A stretch of DNA of 64,000 bases, taken from Chaetorhynchus papuensis (taxonomy: Eukaryota; Chordata; Aves; Passeriformes; Rhipiduridae). The notes under the pieces are model-generated. The model was not told the origin of the DNA, did no database searches, and saw nothing but the letters and a program-made list of their open reading frames with translations. Shown one piece after another: positions 38,101-52,108 of this stretch. Within the stretch, counting starts at the first letter, position 1. Every line of letters begins with the position of its first letter. The translations under genes and the position numbers were made by a program. The stretch covers positions 2,767,079 through 2,831,078 of the forward strand of contig VWYX01000011.1 in assembly GCA_013396525.1 (NCBI GenBank), written 5' to 3'.

Positions 38101-38315
38101 GATGTTAAAACGTGAGCGTCTAGTTGGGAATTGAGAAGGATACTCAGATTAATGGAGTTCAAATGTAAATGTTATTAACAAAGATTAAAAACAACAGAAT
38201 GAAAAGCAATTTCAGAGGGAACAAATGAAAAGTTGTGCAGAGTTAACATTAATATTGATTTAGAACTATAAATACATGAATAATAAACATCACTTCTCTC
38301 CCCCTTCCAACATCT

Positions 38316-38332
38316 CACACACACACACACAC
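38316..38332. repeat. (CA)8 microsatellite
   Basis: About eight and a half CA units in the AT-AC intron. Confidence 0.85.
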
Positions 38333-38343
38333 TGTGACAAAAG

Positions 38344-38380
38344 TTATTCCTCTAGAAAATATTTATTCCTCTAGAAAATA
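38344..38380. repeat. 19-bp direct tandem duplication
   Basis: TTATTCCTCTAGAAAATA occurs at 38344-38361 and again at 38363-38380, with identical copies at a 19-bp period. It lies 12 bp after the CA repeat. Confidence 0.9.
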
Positions 38381-41211
38381 AACAGGAGCCTTGAACGTTG
38401 TTCCAAGGAGAGGGGGGAGAGTGAGGGAGCAGATTTGGTCACTGGTTTAGTGCTTTTTGTTATCGTGCTACCTGGAGAAGAATTACTTTGACTGTGTATA
38501 TTTTATGAAAAATCTGACATGAATTTATTTCTACAAAGGGTAGAATTGATTCTGCATGTCCTGGTGTATCCTTAAATGGACCTTGCATGGCTTTTCTCTT
38601 TTCAGCTGTATCATTTACCCTAACAAGAGACATTAACGTGCCTAAACTTGTTAGAATCTTTTGCCTACCAGAGCACTCAATGCTGCCACGTGGGTTTTCT
38701 AACTGATTGCATACATGTGAAGAATTAAAAGCTTATTTTTAAAGAATTGCAAAATTAAGAGAACGATGAATGAAAGAGCAAAAATTACTGCAGATAAAAA
38801 AAACCTCAAAGCACTGTGTATTCATCTTATCATTAAATGGAACAGCAGCAATTTGTGAACTAATTTTAATTTCCAGTAAGGAACACCATTCATTAGAACA
38901 GAATCCTTTTTATGGAATAAAAAAGCTGCTTTCCTGAAAGGCATGTATCCTCACTTGATGTGCATTTATGCTCCTAGTTCTGTCTGATAACCATTCCAGC
39001 TTCACAGCTAAACAGGAGGGCTTTATTTCCCCACTTGATGGACTTCCCTTGACCAGAAATGGTCTGGGGACGAGTCTGCTGTAGGTGGGGGGAATTTGAT
39101 GCAGTGGGAATGTTCAGTATTTCATGTGCATTAAACATCCACTGATGATTCTCTCGTAGGAGCTGCACTGCAGAGTCTCTCAGAGCAGCCCCTGGGGAAG
39201 GAGCAGATGTTCCCAGAGCAGGATCTCAGCATCTGGAAAGGGCTGGGAGCTGCTGCTGGCAGTGCCTGAGCAGCAGGACAGCAATTCCACCCTGCCCCAG
39301 AGTGCTGAGAGGATGGCACTGGCAGGAACGCTCCTGGCATCCCTCAGCACCTGGGATTGCCCCCTGGCTTCCCAGGGAAGGATAATTCCCTTCAAGTGTT
39401 TGGGGATGTCATCTTTAGGAAAGCCTGGTTTTGGTTTTGGAACTTGAGATGTACTGGTGTCTAAATTTCTGTAGGAAAATGTACATTAATGTCTGAAGAT
39501 GCTCATAAACAGGGGATTCTCACAAATAACCCCACGGGGAAACATTTCTGGGACCTTTGTGTATGTCCCTGCCTTTGAAGTAACTATCTGAATTTATTTA
39601 AATGTGGTTTTAAATGCAGAGGCATTTCTCAGTGCTTTGGGAACTGAAGGAGGGAACCATTCAATGATTTTTCCAATTCCAGCTCACATATAAACCTTAG
39701 AAGAGTTTGATGGATCTGCCTTTTCTTGCAGTATGTATATAAAGTTTTCTTTCTTGCTGTCTACAAAAATGACATTTGAAAACAGTTTCATTTGCAAGTG
39801 CAACTCCTGACTAAAGGAGAATTACGGTTATTTATCCATATAAAATACTTTTCCTAAGTAAGCCCTATAATGCTGTACGGCTTCTGCCTTACAGTTAATT
39901 TTAGTATTTAAATTGTTCATCTTTCAAGGAACTTTTTGAAGCAGAGCATGTATTTAAGTGCCAGGAATACCATTTGTTTTGCTCTGCTACAGACTTACGT
40001 CAATTTGAATTGATTGGTAATGAGTTAATAAAATGTTATTTTATTACAGCCACCTCGTACTACCTGTTCTGTAGGGTTTTATGCAAATTGATTAATGTGA
40101 GCAAAGAAAGAAGTATCACATGGGTGGTGTACGTTAGATTTTGCATCTAGGACGCTCTGTTCTAAGTTTTTGTAGCTCTAAGACAGCTAAATTTATGATT
40201 TGGGTATTAGATTTGAGATTCCAGTGATTTGCTTGGCTGTTTGACAGCCCCCGAGTCTGCGTGCCCCAGATTTGCATTATTTTGTATTGCCCCAAATGCA
40301 AGAAAAGAATCCCTAAAATGCACTTTTGAAAAGGAAATTGACAGTGTATCATTTTCTGAGAGGTTACATTTAAAAACCTTTTATCTCTGAACACTCGCCT
40401 GATATTTAAATGGGGCTGCCACAGCAACCAAGACACACTTGATTAAACTGCTCGTGCTTGTAATTCTGAGGAGCACATCTGAGGGGCTGCTGGATTCCAT
40501 CAGCACTGGCAGAAAATCCCCCTGCTGAAAGCAGGCCCATAGAAGATAGGAAGAATTAGTTTGTACAAATAATCTGCTTTTCTTTTCCAAACTAGAGGCT
40601 TTTTTTAGGAAATCCAGGGCATCGGTGAATGAGCAGAGTTTTCCATCTCCATTTTTGCATTGCTAATTGTTTAAGCTCGTGGCATCTCAGCAGTTTGAAT
40701 CCTATTGAAGAACTGACCCTGCCAAGTTAAAAATCAGATTACAAGCAATTTGGGCTATATTTAGTTACGTATATTCAATTGACATTATTAAGCTATAGGG
40801 GAAAAAAACCACCAGTATTTGATGTTGTTGAGCTCAAATGCACTTAAGTTGTTTACTTAGTCTTTAGAGAGTGTCTCCCCAGCACATAAATGATCTTGTG
40901 TGCAGAGCTGCCTTTTATAGGTACCAGTTTAAAAATAAAATAATCAGGGGGGTCAGAAATATGGCCAGGACCTTTTGCAGATAGAGGGCACAACATCAGC
41001 AACACATCCTGAAATCTCAGTCCTCAACAGCACTCACACAAACAATCCCAGAAGCTGAAATTTATTTATTTGTTTGTTTATTTGGTGAGTCTGTTGCTCA
41101 CTGACAGTCATGATAGAACTGTTGCCATTCCATTTGATTTCCACTGAGAAATGTCCTCTGTGGCCCTGTGGCATTTACTAATCCCTTCACTTATCTAATT
41201 TTTCACCCTAG

Positions 41212-41226
41212 AATAATAATAATAAT
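41212..41226. repeat. (AAT)5 microsatellite
   Basis: Five AAT units followed by an A-rich stretch, within the AT-AC intron. Confidence 0.75.
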
Positions 41227-44200
41227 AAAAAATAATCCCCCCACTAAAATGGCTTTGAAGTATTTGCATGGCCGGTGTCACAGTTGGTGTGACTGGGTGT
41301 TTGTCATGAAGGTCAGCAGCCATAATTGAATTAAGGTGAGGTTAAATGTGCTGATTCTGCTGCAGATGAATATTCCAGAGCTGCAGCTCATTACCCCCTT
41401 GTGTTTGCATGGAATGGGCAGCAGGTGAATGCTGTGAATCTTTGGACAAAGTTAACTTATAAAAATTTATCACTGAGAAAAGGCAAATAATTTCACTGTC
41501 CTAATAGAATGACTCTCCTTTGCTGGTCCTGACTGAAACCAGTTGTGTTTGGTTTGTTATGTAAGACAGCAAATGCCAATGTTGCTAATTATTGTCCCAA
41601 ATAATCATCTTTCTAAATTGGTGGGGGGGGAAAGATCAATCAATTTGTCATGATCCCATTACAGAGCTGATTTCAGAATTGCTGTGCAGGTTTTCACAGT
41701 GGCCATTTAACAGGAAATGCTTTTCCTTCATTTGCTCTTGTGCTTTGAGCACGTATGGTTACTAAGCTGTAACCCTGGTAGAATTAGATACTTCCCAATT
41801 AAAGAGGAGTTTAACCTTGTGGAAAAACAACTTTAATCTCCTTCTGCTTGGCCAAGTCCAGTTTCCCTACTGAGGGACAGGGCAGCATGAACATTTCTTT
41901 GGTAGGAGGTGGCTGAGGAATGAAGGTTTGAGCAGTCACAGCCTTCATTTTTCTGCCCCCTGCTTTGTTTATTCTGGGGAAATACTGAGAGAGACATGAG
42001 CAATCGTGCTGGAAGGGACTGCCAGTCTGTCTGCTGGTAAATCTGAAAGGTTTAAAAGTCAGGGTGGGATTACAAGGGTTTCTTGCAGGGTGTGTGGAGT
42101 GGCAGGTTTATCTTGGACCACAGCACCACACAATCATTCCAGACCAAAGCCCCTCCTTTGTTTTACTGCCCCTCTCTCTCTGAGCTTTAATGAGCCATGG
42201 TGAAGCTTTCTGGGGTGAATGTGGGTGATTCTTTGTGTGTTTGAGGTTTCTTAATCACACCAAGTATGAAATTTTCCTTAGGGTATAGTGAAATTCTGTA
42301 TTTTCCTCTGTGGTGCACTAAGCATCAGAAGAATTGTTAGTCTGGTTTTATTGCAGACCATCAAGTACCAGACGTGCTGTTTAGATATTTCATGTGAATT
42401 GTTTAATTTGATGGAGCCTGCGTGTTGCTTAGTGAAATGGAATTTGAAAGACTTTAAATTGGTCAGGTCTCCTCTGGCAAGATTCCAGATGTTTATTTTT
42501 ATCCTAATGTGAGTTTTTTACAGTGCTTTTGCTGGGCTTTTGCTTGGTGTACCTGGCTTTATTCCCTTTATTATATCTATGTGTTTTAATATCTTTATAT
42601 CCATTGCTGGGAAAGGAATTCTACCCAGGCCTGCATAATTGATCACGAGATATTCCATTATTTTATGAACAAAGCATGATAGAGGCCAACAGAGAGAGAT
42701 TAGTAAATCAGCGTTTCAGTGCTTGACCAGTAATGTGAAAATTGTTGATTTGCTTTGAGACAAGGTGAGCCTCAGACTACAGGCTGCCTTAGGGGTATGA
42801 GCACAGTATGATGAGAAGTAAAACAATATGTTCAGCAGGATAAGGGATCATTCAGGCTCTTCAGGGGCTGCTGGGCAATCCATTTTTATCCACCTGCTTC
42901 AGAGAGAGTCTGTAACAAAATTTAGTCCATCAGCTCCATTACCAGCTAAAAGAATCAGTAAAAAATGCACATACAAAGAAGAGAAATGCTGAAGGGTTGT
43001 GGATCAGTGTGAGAAAAACTTTGGAGAGGTGTGGGACACCAGTAATGGACTGTGCATCTGGGAGGAGGATGTGGTTTAGGGCAAATCATTCACTGGCTGC
43101 TCTGTTTTATGAGGCAAAAATCCAGCAGGTAAACACAGTAGGAAATGCAGTATGAACAATCCGTTCCTCATAAAGTAAAATGAATTAATGTGAATATTTG
43201 CTAAGGGTGTGTTCTTTATTTTGGTGCGTAGAGGTGGCACTGTGTGTTGGTTTCATGGGTTTTATGTTTTTATAGGTGCCATACACCAAAGTCAGGCCAG
43301 TCTGCAAATTGTTGGACAGAGTTGAAAGTAAGGCTGGCAGGGTGAGGGGATCTCACAGAAATACCTGTGAGCAGGCCTGGAGGGAGGAAAAGTAAAAGGA
43401 AAAGTATATAGAGACAGAAAAATATGAAAGAAAAATGTTAGTAATTCATCTTCATGAAAAATCCTGACTTTTTATGGAAATATTGAATCTGTGGACTAAC
43501 TTAAAACTTTGTGCTTACATGCCCCCTGTCATGTCTAATAAAAGCTTTTTCAAACTTTCCCAGATGGTGAATTTCCCCAGTTCATCTGGGTTTTCAGGGT
43601 CAGCTGGGACTCATTTTTTGTTACATTAATGTTGCTCTTTGAAGGGGTTTTCTCTCCTTGTTTCCCCCCATTCAGATGTGTGCAGAAAGAATTAAATCTC
43701 TCTCCTTGCCATACCCAGCAGTGTTTTTTAGAGAGCTTTCCACTCTCTTTCTCAGCACATAGTATTTATTTTTTTTTTTTCCTCTGTGATCCATCTTAAA
43801 GCAAAGTGGAAATGCTTGCTGTGTTCCAGGTGATAACTATAGGATTATATAGGTATAATCTTTACTTGGATTGAGTTTGAAAAGCACCTAATCATGTGTC
43901 ATGTTCTACTGCATAATGTTCATTTCTCTTACAGCTGTTTGTTGTCAGTAAAAAAAAAAGGTGGCAAATCCCTTTGGGAAATGATCCTTTGTATTTTCAC
44001 TGGTCTGGACTGAGGCAGAGTTTTCATAAAGTTAATCGTTTAAAATACAAGAACTTTGAAACATTATAAAGGAAAATTGTGTTATGCAAAGCACAGTATC
44101 AATTTTCTCTGACAGTTTATTTCTACCTTCAGATTTTCATTCCTTTTTACGGAGGAGAGCCCTGATATGAGGAGACATAAGATGATATTGATTCTTCCAT

Positions 44201-47200
44201 ATTGGGTTACAGTCAGAATTGTGTGAACAGGAGTGTACAAATCTGCACATTCCATTGTGTGAATTGAGGAAGAAACTGGTAAATGTCAAATGGGGAGGCA
44301 CAGTGATGGCAACAGGTGTAGCTGTGTGGCAACCAAGAACCTCCAGTTGCTTCTTCTTCTGATTTTTATTTATTGAAAAACACATATTCTGTAGATTTTA
44401 TAGTGTGAACTTTTGTACATTTAATTGCAGATGCTTGATTAGAGATGTGTGTTGGATTTTTGGCTCGATCCCTCAGATGGTGTGGCTGTGCCACAGGAGG
44501 GAGCTCTGTTCTGTTCTGCACCTTGAGGACAGCACCTAAAATTGTGCTGTAGAGCTGGGGGAGACTGAGAGGATTGGGGACAGGGAAGGAGGAGAGAATA
44601 AAAAGAGCTTTTGTTGGCTGGCTGGGGAGAGAGAGAGAACTTTCTGACAGCGTGTGCTCAGCACATGAAAATTATATAGGAGGAAAAATCATGTGCAGGA
44701 TTCCAAAGAATAAAATTCTATGAACAGAACTCTACTTCTGTGCATCTAACAGAAATTTAATGGCTCCTTGATTGTGAATCAGTGCCTGAGGGAAACTGGG
44801 CTTTCATCCTTAAGTTTTATTAAATCAGGTTGTCCAGATCACTGAAAGATATTTTTGTAAAGGATTGTGCTTTATTAGAGTGAGAATCCATTTGAAATCC
44901 ATCCTTTAATTATTGTATGCTTATTTTAAAATCAGAAATTGAAGGGAGAGTGCACTCTATAAATCCCTGGAGCTGCAGCTTTAGATACCAAAATCAAACT
45001 GCTGAGAAACTGTCTTAGCAAAATGTTGGTGGTGGAGCTGCTTTTTGCCCTCCACACTTCTCCACACTCCAAACAGAAAAATTGTTTTTAAAGCTCAAGT
45101 GTTTTGGAGGGGAAGGATGTCATGAGCAACAAGAGGAGCCTGTGAGTAAAGGAAACCCTGATTTCAGATCCTGACTGCCCTGTGGTTCTGCTCTCAGCTT
45201 CTCCCTCTGGCCAGAACACTTGTTTAAGGAATATTCCCAAGTGTCTGTTGCCTGAGATGGAATTTTGAGGGATAACTTCACCTCCCTGACTTTTCCTTGG
45301 TTTAATCCCAGTCACTGGGGACAAGGCTGTTTGTGTGCAGGCAGTGGTGAACTTCTAGCAAATAATTACCCAGTAAGTTATTAATCCCAAAAATGAGGAA
45401 CCATTTCTGGAGAGAAAAGAGGAGTGGAAGGACCTACACCACTCAAACCATAAATGATGTGTGGTTTTATGTAGGCACCTGGTATTCAAAATGTTACTTA
45501 GGTGCAAAATAAACTCATTTTAGAGTAGTTTTTCACTTTCCTTTTCTCCTCTGCTTGGGTTTGTGAACACTTCATTGGAGCAGTTGTTTGCACTAAGCAA
45601 ATCTCAATTTGAATTAAGTTATTCTGTGTTGGGTTTATTTCCTCAGGTGACATAAAATTCCTTTTCCTCCTTGATTTAGATCATCTGGGTCCTTGAAACA
45701 TCACCCAGTCAGCAGTTTCTCGGGTTTCTCAAAACAAGAAATCGAGGACCTGTGACATTGCAGCACTGAAGGAAACACAGGGAGGCAGGTCTCTTTTCCT
45801 TCCCCAGCCTTTACCAAAAAGTTCCTCTCGGTGAAGGAACCATCAGATCTCCTGACTGAAGCTTGTGCCCAAATCAGCTCAAACATCCCTCATTTAATTA
45901 AACCCAGCTGAGGGGAGGCAAAGCTGCCTGATCAGAGAGAGAGGGAACGTGGCTGCAGTTCCTGTGAAAGATTCGGGGCACACAAAGCTGGAATTATTGT
46001 TTGAGGCGTCTGATTGTGGGATCCAAAGCTCATCTGATATTTCCAGGAGTGGCCACCTTGCCAGGCTTCTGCTCAAGGACCTATCAACACTTTTTTATTG
46101 TGGCTGGAACGTGGCAACGCTTTGTGGTGTTTGAAGCAGTCCCCGCTAATTTGAATATAATATGCAAAACAAATTTTCCAACAGCATTTTGTTTGTACTG
46201 GCTGCATTTTCGTTGTTTTCTTTCTTGTTTTTATTCCTCTAAAGAGATTTTTATCTAATTGTTCTCCAGGGAAGGGATGCTACAAATCCATTACTCAGGC
46301 AACATTTTCTGTTTGATATGTGCTTGACTATCGTGTTTTCTGTGTTGCCTTCTAATTAATGCAGGAATAGTGATTAATTGTTTGCCACCATAAAAAAATA
46401 AAGAGATTTGCTTTTGGAAAAATAGCTACAAATACTACTCTTCATACTGCTTCAAATTATTTAAAAGTCAAAATACCACAAATGAGAATTAAGAACTAGA
46501 TGGTTTCTATTGTCAGGCAGTTTGAAAATTCTGGTGATTTCATCAGTGGAAATAAAGTGTTGCTTTTGCCAGGATGAAAAGTTTGGGTTGCTTTCAGGGT
46601 TTTAGAGCTTTTAAAAACTCTTTTGATCTTTCTGTCCTCCCCTAAAAATGGGAATATGGAATTCAGGAGTTGTTTCCCTGTCATAATTGTGGGAAAAAAA
46701 CCTTCTGAGGTCATCAACTTTCTTTTCCTCTGAATAATGACACCCACAAGTGGTTCAGGTTAATTTAGGTTAATTCCTAGCTCTAATTTTGGAGTGGTTT
46801 TATTTGAGATAGATAAGATCTTTCCTTCTCTCTAGCCTGTGGCTTTAGAAATTTTGCCTTTTGTGTTCTCTTTGGAGAGCCAAGTGCTCTTATACTTTTC
46901 AAGTTTTCTTCTTTTGGCTACCACAGGAAATTCCTAATTTGCCACCCTCATTGAGCCAACTTTCCCAGTATAAAACAGTTTGAGAAATAGCCTGTGGAGT
47001 TTGCTCCTTGGACTGAATATTTTATAAAGTAGCCCTCGTTTATCAGTTTTTACCCAGACACTTCCTCTGGGACTTTCAGAGAAATGAGCAGTGATCTTCG
47101 TGTGCTCGTTAACAGAAATATAAATAAAAAAATATTGAAATGATGTTGACAAAAGCTTTCTCCTGTGCATAGCAATGTGGTGGAATCAATGGAAATTGTC

Positions 47201-50200
47201 TTTTCATTATTGAGAAGCCTGAATGCTGCAGAGTTAGGAATTGATGTGATTGCTTAGAGCTGGGAGTAAGTAAACACTGACAGCTTTTTTGGTGTTTACC
47301 AAGATGAATGTTTCACAGCCATTGAGGGACAAGTCAGAAAACTTCATCTTAATTAACAGGAACTTAAGTGGGACTCTGAGATTTTGGGACAGGGAGCAGG
47401 TCACAGCCAGGGCTGTTCTTGGATGGTCGTGGTCTTTCTGTGCTTCATTTCCATGAACACAAACCCCACAGAAATCCTGTCTTTTCACAAGGAGTGCAGT
47501 TGTGTTCCACCTTTCTGATAGTTAAAGATAATTTCAGGTACTGATGGAACAAAGGGAGAGGAATATCCCTCCTTGCTCAAAGGCAGCTCAGAATCCACTG
47601 TTCTTCTGTGTTTTGGTTTGTTTGGGTTTTTTCCTGAGCTGTTCTGTCAGCTGCTGAATGATGAGGTAATTTGCTTTGTAATGAGAAAGAAATTCTCACA
47701 CTGAGCTTTTTATGGGTGTTTTATTAGGGAATCTTTGAGCTTTTCAGAAGTACATGATTTTGTGTACACAGATGGAGTGGGGCCCCTGCTATGGATCTGG
47801 GTTTCTTTGGGTTCTCATTTGGGTAGAGTGAAGTGCATTGCAATGACGATTCCTGCTTTTTCTGTTGGGTTTTGTTTTTGCAAAGGCTTCCAACAGGAAG
47901 AAAAGATTAGGGATATAATTGTGATTCATAATTATCTGTGTATGCTCCAGAAGTTTTGGCTGCTGTGCAGTCACAGAGATGCATTATGGATGTAGTGTGA
48001 GTGATAAAATTGTTAGCATGTGTTTACATCCTGATAGCAGGTGAAAATAGAGCCATCAGTGTAAATGACTTACTGCTATTAAAGCTGAATTTCTGGCTTC
48101 AGTTAATAAGTTCTGTTTGTAATTCCAGAGTTCAATTTGAAGAATGCTCTATTATGAATGAGCTGGGAGATTAGAAACTGAGAGCTCTTGTGCATCCCTC
48201 ATTAAAGATGACACTGCTGAATCAAACTTTCTCTTCTAACTGGTTAAAAGGGATGGTTCCTCAAGCCAGAATCCTGCTCTGCAATGGTTTGCAAGAGTTC
48301 TGAAGTGCAGGAATGCAGTTGGTGTGATTGAAATATTTTTAGTAAATTTACACACTTAGTGGTAATTGTCTTCAACCCTGATTTCTCTGATGTCATTTTT
48401 CATCTATGAAAATGGGAAAAAACAGTAGAAAACATGGAAGGGTACAGGTAGTGGTCCTCCTATGGACTTAAAGAAATAATTTCTCCCATAATTAGTGATT
48501 AGTGTTTTTTTATCTCTGACATAAAGTGGTAGCACAGCAGCCTAGTAAGGTTTACATCCATTGATTGCTTCAATTGTTTTAGGTTTTCCATGGGGTATCT
48601 AATAGCTTTTGCAGTGAAGTATTGGATAGAATTTTCTTAAGGTTATGAAAGAAACTAAGAAAAATGGTTATGTGGAAAAAACCAGCTTCTGAATAAAGTA
48701 CTTTCTCCTAATTGAACAAGCACCTTTAGACTCGTTAGTGAAAAAATCTGTCATTTTTGGTTTGGTTCAGAATGGTGAGAATGAAACCATGTTTAGGGTT
48801 TTTAAATGAGCACTCAGTAAAGCTTCAATCTCTGTTCAGGAAAACTGTTGGAATTAAGTTTTGCTGTTACACAAAGTCGAGATACCTTTGATTCCTCACT
48901 AATTTTTTCATGAAATAGTGTAGACATACCTGGCTCTGCTCCCCTGGAGTTGCTCTGTTGGCTGAATTAGTGCATTTCAAGAGGATGTTTTAAGCTTCTA
49001 ATACTTTCTAAGGAGAAGGGTTGGGTGGAGCACATAGAGTGTGGCAGTAATTTTGTTCATTCTGCATGGTCTGTGACTGGGAATTGTTGTCTTTACAGCT
49101 CTGACTTGTCTTCTTCAAAACTAAGCACAGCTGAAATACTCAATTCTCTCTCTGCTCGTCCCATCCATCCGTCTTGCTGTTATCCCCTTGTCCTGCAGGC
49201 CATCTGTTAAAGACATTTCTGACTTGGGGTGTGGTACTTAAGAGATAAAAAATAATGATGTTGAAATCACAGTGTACATTTCTAGAGTGGTGTTTTAAAA
49301 TATCTTCAGCTTTCAGTAGCAGTGTTGGGTTTTTTAGTGCTTACTGTTGTTATTTCGTATGGGAATGTGCAACATGAGTGGAGAACTGGGAGCTTTTTGT
49401 CCAAGAATTGGCTGCAAATCTGGAATTGTCAAAGTATTTTTCTTTTTTTCAGACTTTTCAGTCATTTTTGGTTTTGTAAGATTGTTTCTAAAGGATCCAC
49501 AAAATCAATTTGTACCTTTATATATATTTGTATTTCTTTTTAGTATGTTTGGTGAGTTGCTCACGACAGCAATCTGCTGACTCTAAGGCAATTCATGTTT
49601 TTCTGAAATTTTTAGACTGTGCTCAATAATTCAGTAATGTGCCATTATTGCCTATTTAATGTATTCTTGCCATTAAACTTTCATTTCCTTTTGTGCAGTT
49701 AAATGTCACTGAAGACTGAGCCCTACCAGGTTTATCTTGTTGAGATGAGCGACTCAACAGTCCAAGCTTGAAATTCTGATCAAGCAGCTTAAACTTGTTT
49801 TCAATAAACTGGGAATGAGGTATTTCCACTGCTGTGGCACTATACAGGCAGATACTACTCTTTCAGAATCTTGATTTTATGTATTAATACCCATCACTGG
49901 GTTGGTTTCTGTTCCTAAATGAACATTACGAGCTACCAGCTTTGCTCTTACACCATTGAGGCTTTAGGCAAGGAGAGAGGATTGCTTGGAAAAATTTATA
50001 TTGATAAAGTTTTCAATCATGCAATTTTTTAAATGATTATTTATGTACTCTCCCATTGGTTAAAATGGGAAAACCCAGGTGGAATATTAGGCCTCTTTCC
50101 AATGGAAGGTGGGGTTTTTTTCAGCTTTGTTTTGTTTGCATGTAGCTTTGCAGTGCCAGCCTTTTAGGTACTCAGCAGCATCCAGATGCTACAGAATCAA

Positions 50201-50333
50201 TAGAACATCCACCTGAATTTCCATGCTTTATTCTGCTGATGCCATGATGATTTTTGTCTTTTCTTTTATACCCCTGTTATACCTTTTTACAGCTTCTGTA
50301 TTCTCAGTGCTTTTTGCCCACATTCTTGGACTT

Positions 50334-50716
50334 GTTTGTCAAGCTGGGACACTGAACATTTGAGAAGCTTCGTAGTGAGGGATCAGTGTGCCCAGAGCCC
50401 AAGGTCCTCTCCAGAACACATTTTGTAAACTGAGACAGAACCATCCAGGGGAAGGTTCCTTGGGGAGGGGGGCTCATTCGAGCCTCTCATTGGGGAATTT
50501 TGGATAGATATGCTAATTAGTAACACCTAGAATGTAAGACCAGATCTCTGAGGAGGGGGATTGCAGTGGCCATTGAGGTGGGGATTGAGGTGCATTCGAC
50601 CTGGACATGGTGCACCTAAGGATCCTTAAAATAAATCCCAAGGTAAAACCCCTTTTCCCCTTCTAACCGTGTTCGCCTCTTGATTTTAAGACCTAGAATA
50701 CCAGGAAAAGGCATCA
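50334..50716 (+). mobile_element. LTR-like segment, possible solo LTR of an endogenous retrovirus
   Basis: This stretch differs in texture from its surroundings. It has a TG start option (TGTTTGTCAAGCTGG near 50334), GAAGCTTCGTAGTGAGGG, CTCATTGGGGAATTTTGGA, ATATGCTAATTAGTAACACC, an AATAAA signal (50631-50636) shortly after CCTAAGGATCC, then a CpG-bearing C/T-rich stretch and a CA end option near 50714. This order of promoter-like part, polyA signal and short tail is what an avian ERV LTR looks like, and several strings feel familiar from such LTRs. No gag, pol or env sequence is present, and no convincing target-site duplication was found. The boundaries are guesses. Confidence 0.35.
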
Positions 50717-50839
50717 CTGCAATTTGCTGACTTATTTTCTGGAGCGTCACTTTCGGGTTTAGTCTCACGCCAAAAAGAAACGGATTTTTTTTCCCCCGAT
50801 TTCTCAGTGTGTCTCTGTGCCCTGCTGGGTTTGCAGGGA

Positions 50840-51190
50840 GCCTGGCATCTCGGGAGCGTTGTGCAGTTAGAAAAGGGAGGGCAGGCAGCTCTCCAGTGAG
50901 AGGGGAAGGGCTGGGGAGGGCTGCAGCTGGAGCTCTGCAGTGTTCACATCGGAGCCCGCGTGGATGGGAGCTGCTGCGCGGAAAAGCCGCGGGGAGCCGG
51001 GCGGGCTGTAGCTCAGGGAGTGACTCTTGTCTTTTGTTCTGGGGGTTTGATATGTGCAGCAAACACTTTCATCAGCTTCAGTCCACTATCAGCAGAACTG
51101 GTTTAATCCTCTAGCAGCTGTGGTTTTTCCCAGTGATTTGTGGCTTCGTGGCTCTAAACAAGCCCACGGAAGAAAAGAGCGGGGCGGAAT
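50840..51190. promoter_or_regulatory. CpG-rich patch inside AT-AC intron
   Basis: There are about twelve CpG dinucleotides between 50851 and 51010, in CGGGAGCG, CATCGGAGCCCGCGTGG, TGCGCGG, GCCGCGGGG and GCCGGGCGGG, with a few more to 51190, including GGGGCGG (GC-box-like, 51181-51187). The surrounding intron is AT-rich and CpG-poor. It could be an internal promoter, an enhancer or part of an inserted element. Open frames crossing it on both strands (148 and 101 codons) are explained by GC richness and show no family. Confidence 0.5.
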
Positions 51191-52108
51191 GTACTTGCTT
51201 TGAGGCAAACTAATATTTCGCTTACTAGCTGGCACCCTTCCTCTATTTGCAAAATAATTGTTCAAAAATTCTTTTTTTTTTTTTCATGTAGGGAAAAAAA
51301 AGCACCACGTTTTTCTATTTAAAAGCATTATGTCAAACTTTTAATGATGGCTGCTGGGATGAAAGTCAATCTCAGTCTCATTTTTGGGCTTCCACACTTC
51401 CTAAGGAAAGAAGAAAAAAAAAAAAGACTTTTGTTGTTCCATGGTGTTTTTCTCACTAATAATTTTTCAAAGCTGTTTGTCAGTTTGCTGGGACGGGTGG
51501 GTGGATACTTCATTTTTGTAAGTTCTGTGAAATTACAGAGTTGAGAGTGAGCCTCAGAAAAGTGAACCAAATACAGGGACTACAGGCAGCCTGAGGCACG
51601 AGCTGTGTGGCTGGGCAGGAAGGAATCCACAGAGAAGAATTTCCTAATAAAAGGCAAAGAAAATTAGTTGTCATACTGTATGATTTTGTCACTGACAGTT
51701 CTGCACATTTTGCATATAAAATATATGGGTGTGAGGTGGGGGACAGGACATCACCTGGGCAGTGAGAGATCACAGATTCTCACAGCAAACTGAGTTGCAC
51801 TGTGTGTTTCCATAGAATGCGTTTTATAAAATCATTCATCTCCCCAAATAAAAATGTCTGTGATATTTATAAATTTTATAGAGCAAGTTGTATTCTTTGT
51901 CAGTGGCAAATCTTCACCACTGGAAAGGGATCATTTAATGGAAATGTTGGTGTGAACTTGCAGCCACGTTAATATTAATTTATAAATATGACATATTCGG
52001 AAGCAGAGCAGCCTTTGCACATTTTCCAGTCGTGACCTTTGTGCTGGCTTCTCTTCACCTGTTTGCTTTCTTTCCCTGATTACTGTGGGATTTTGCCTTT
52101 GAGTCGTT

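Noticed and set aside
50616..51114. Open frames of 148 codons (minus) and 101 codons (plus) over the CpG-rich patch
   Set aside because: GC-rich sequence lacks stop codons; both strands are open at once and neither translation resembles a protein family.
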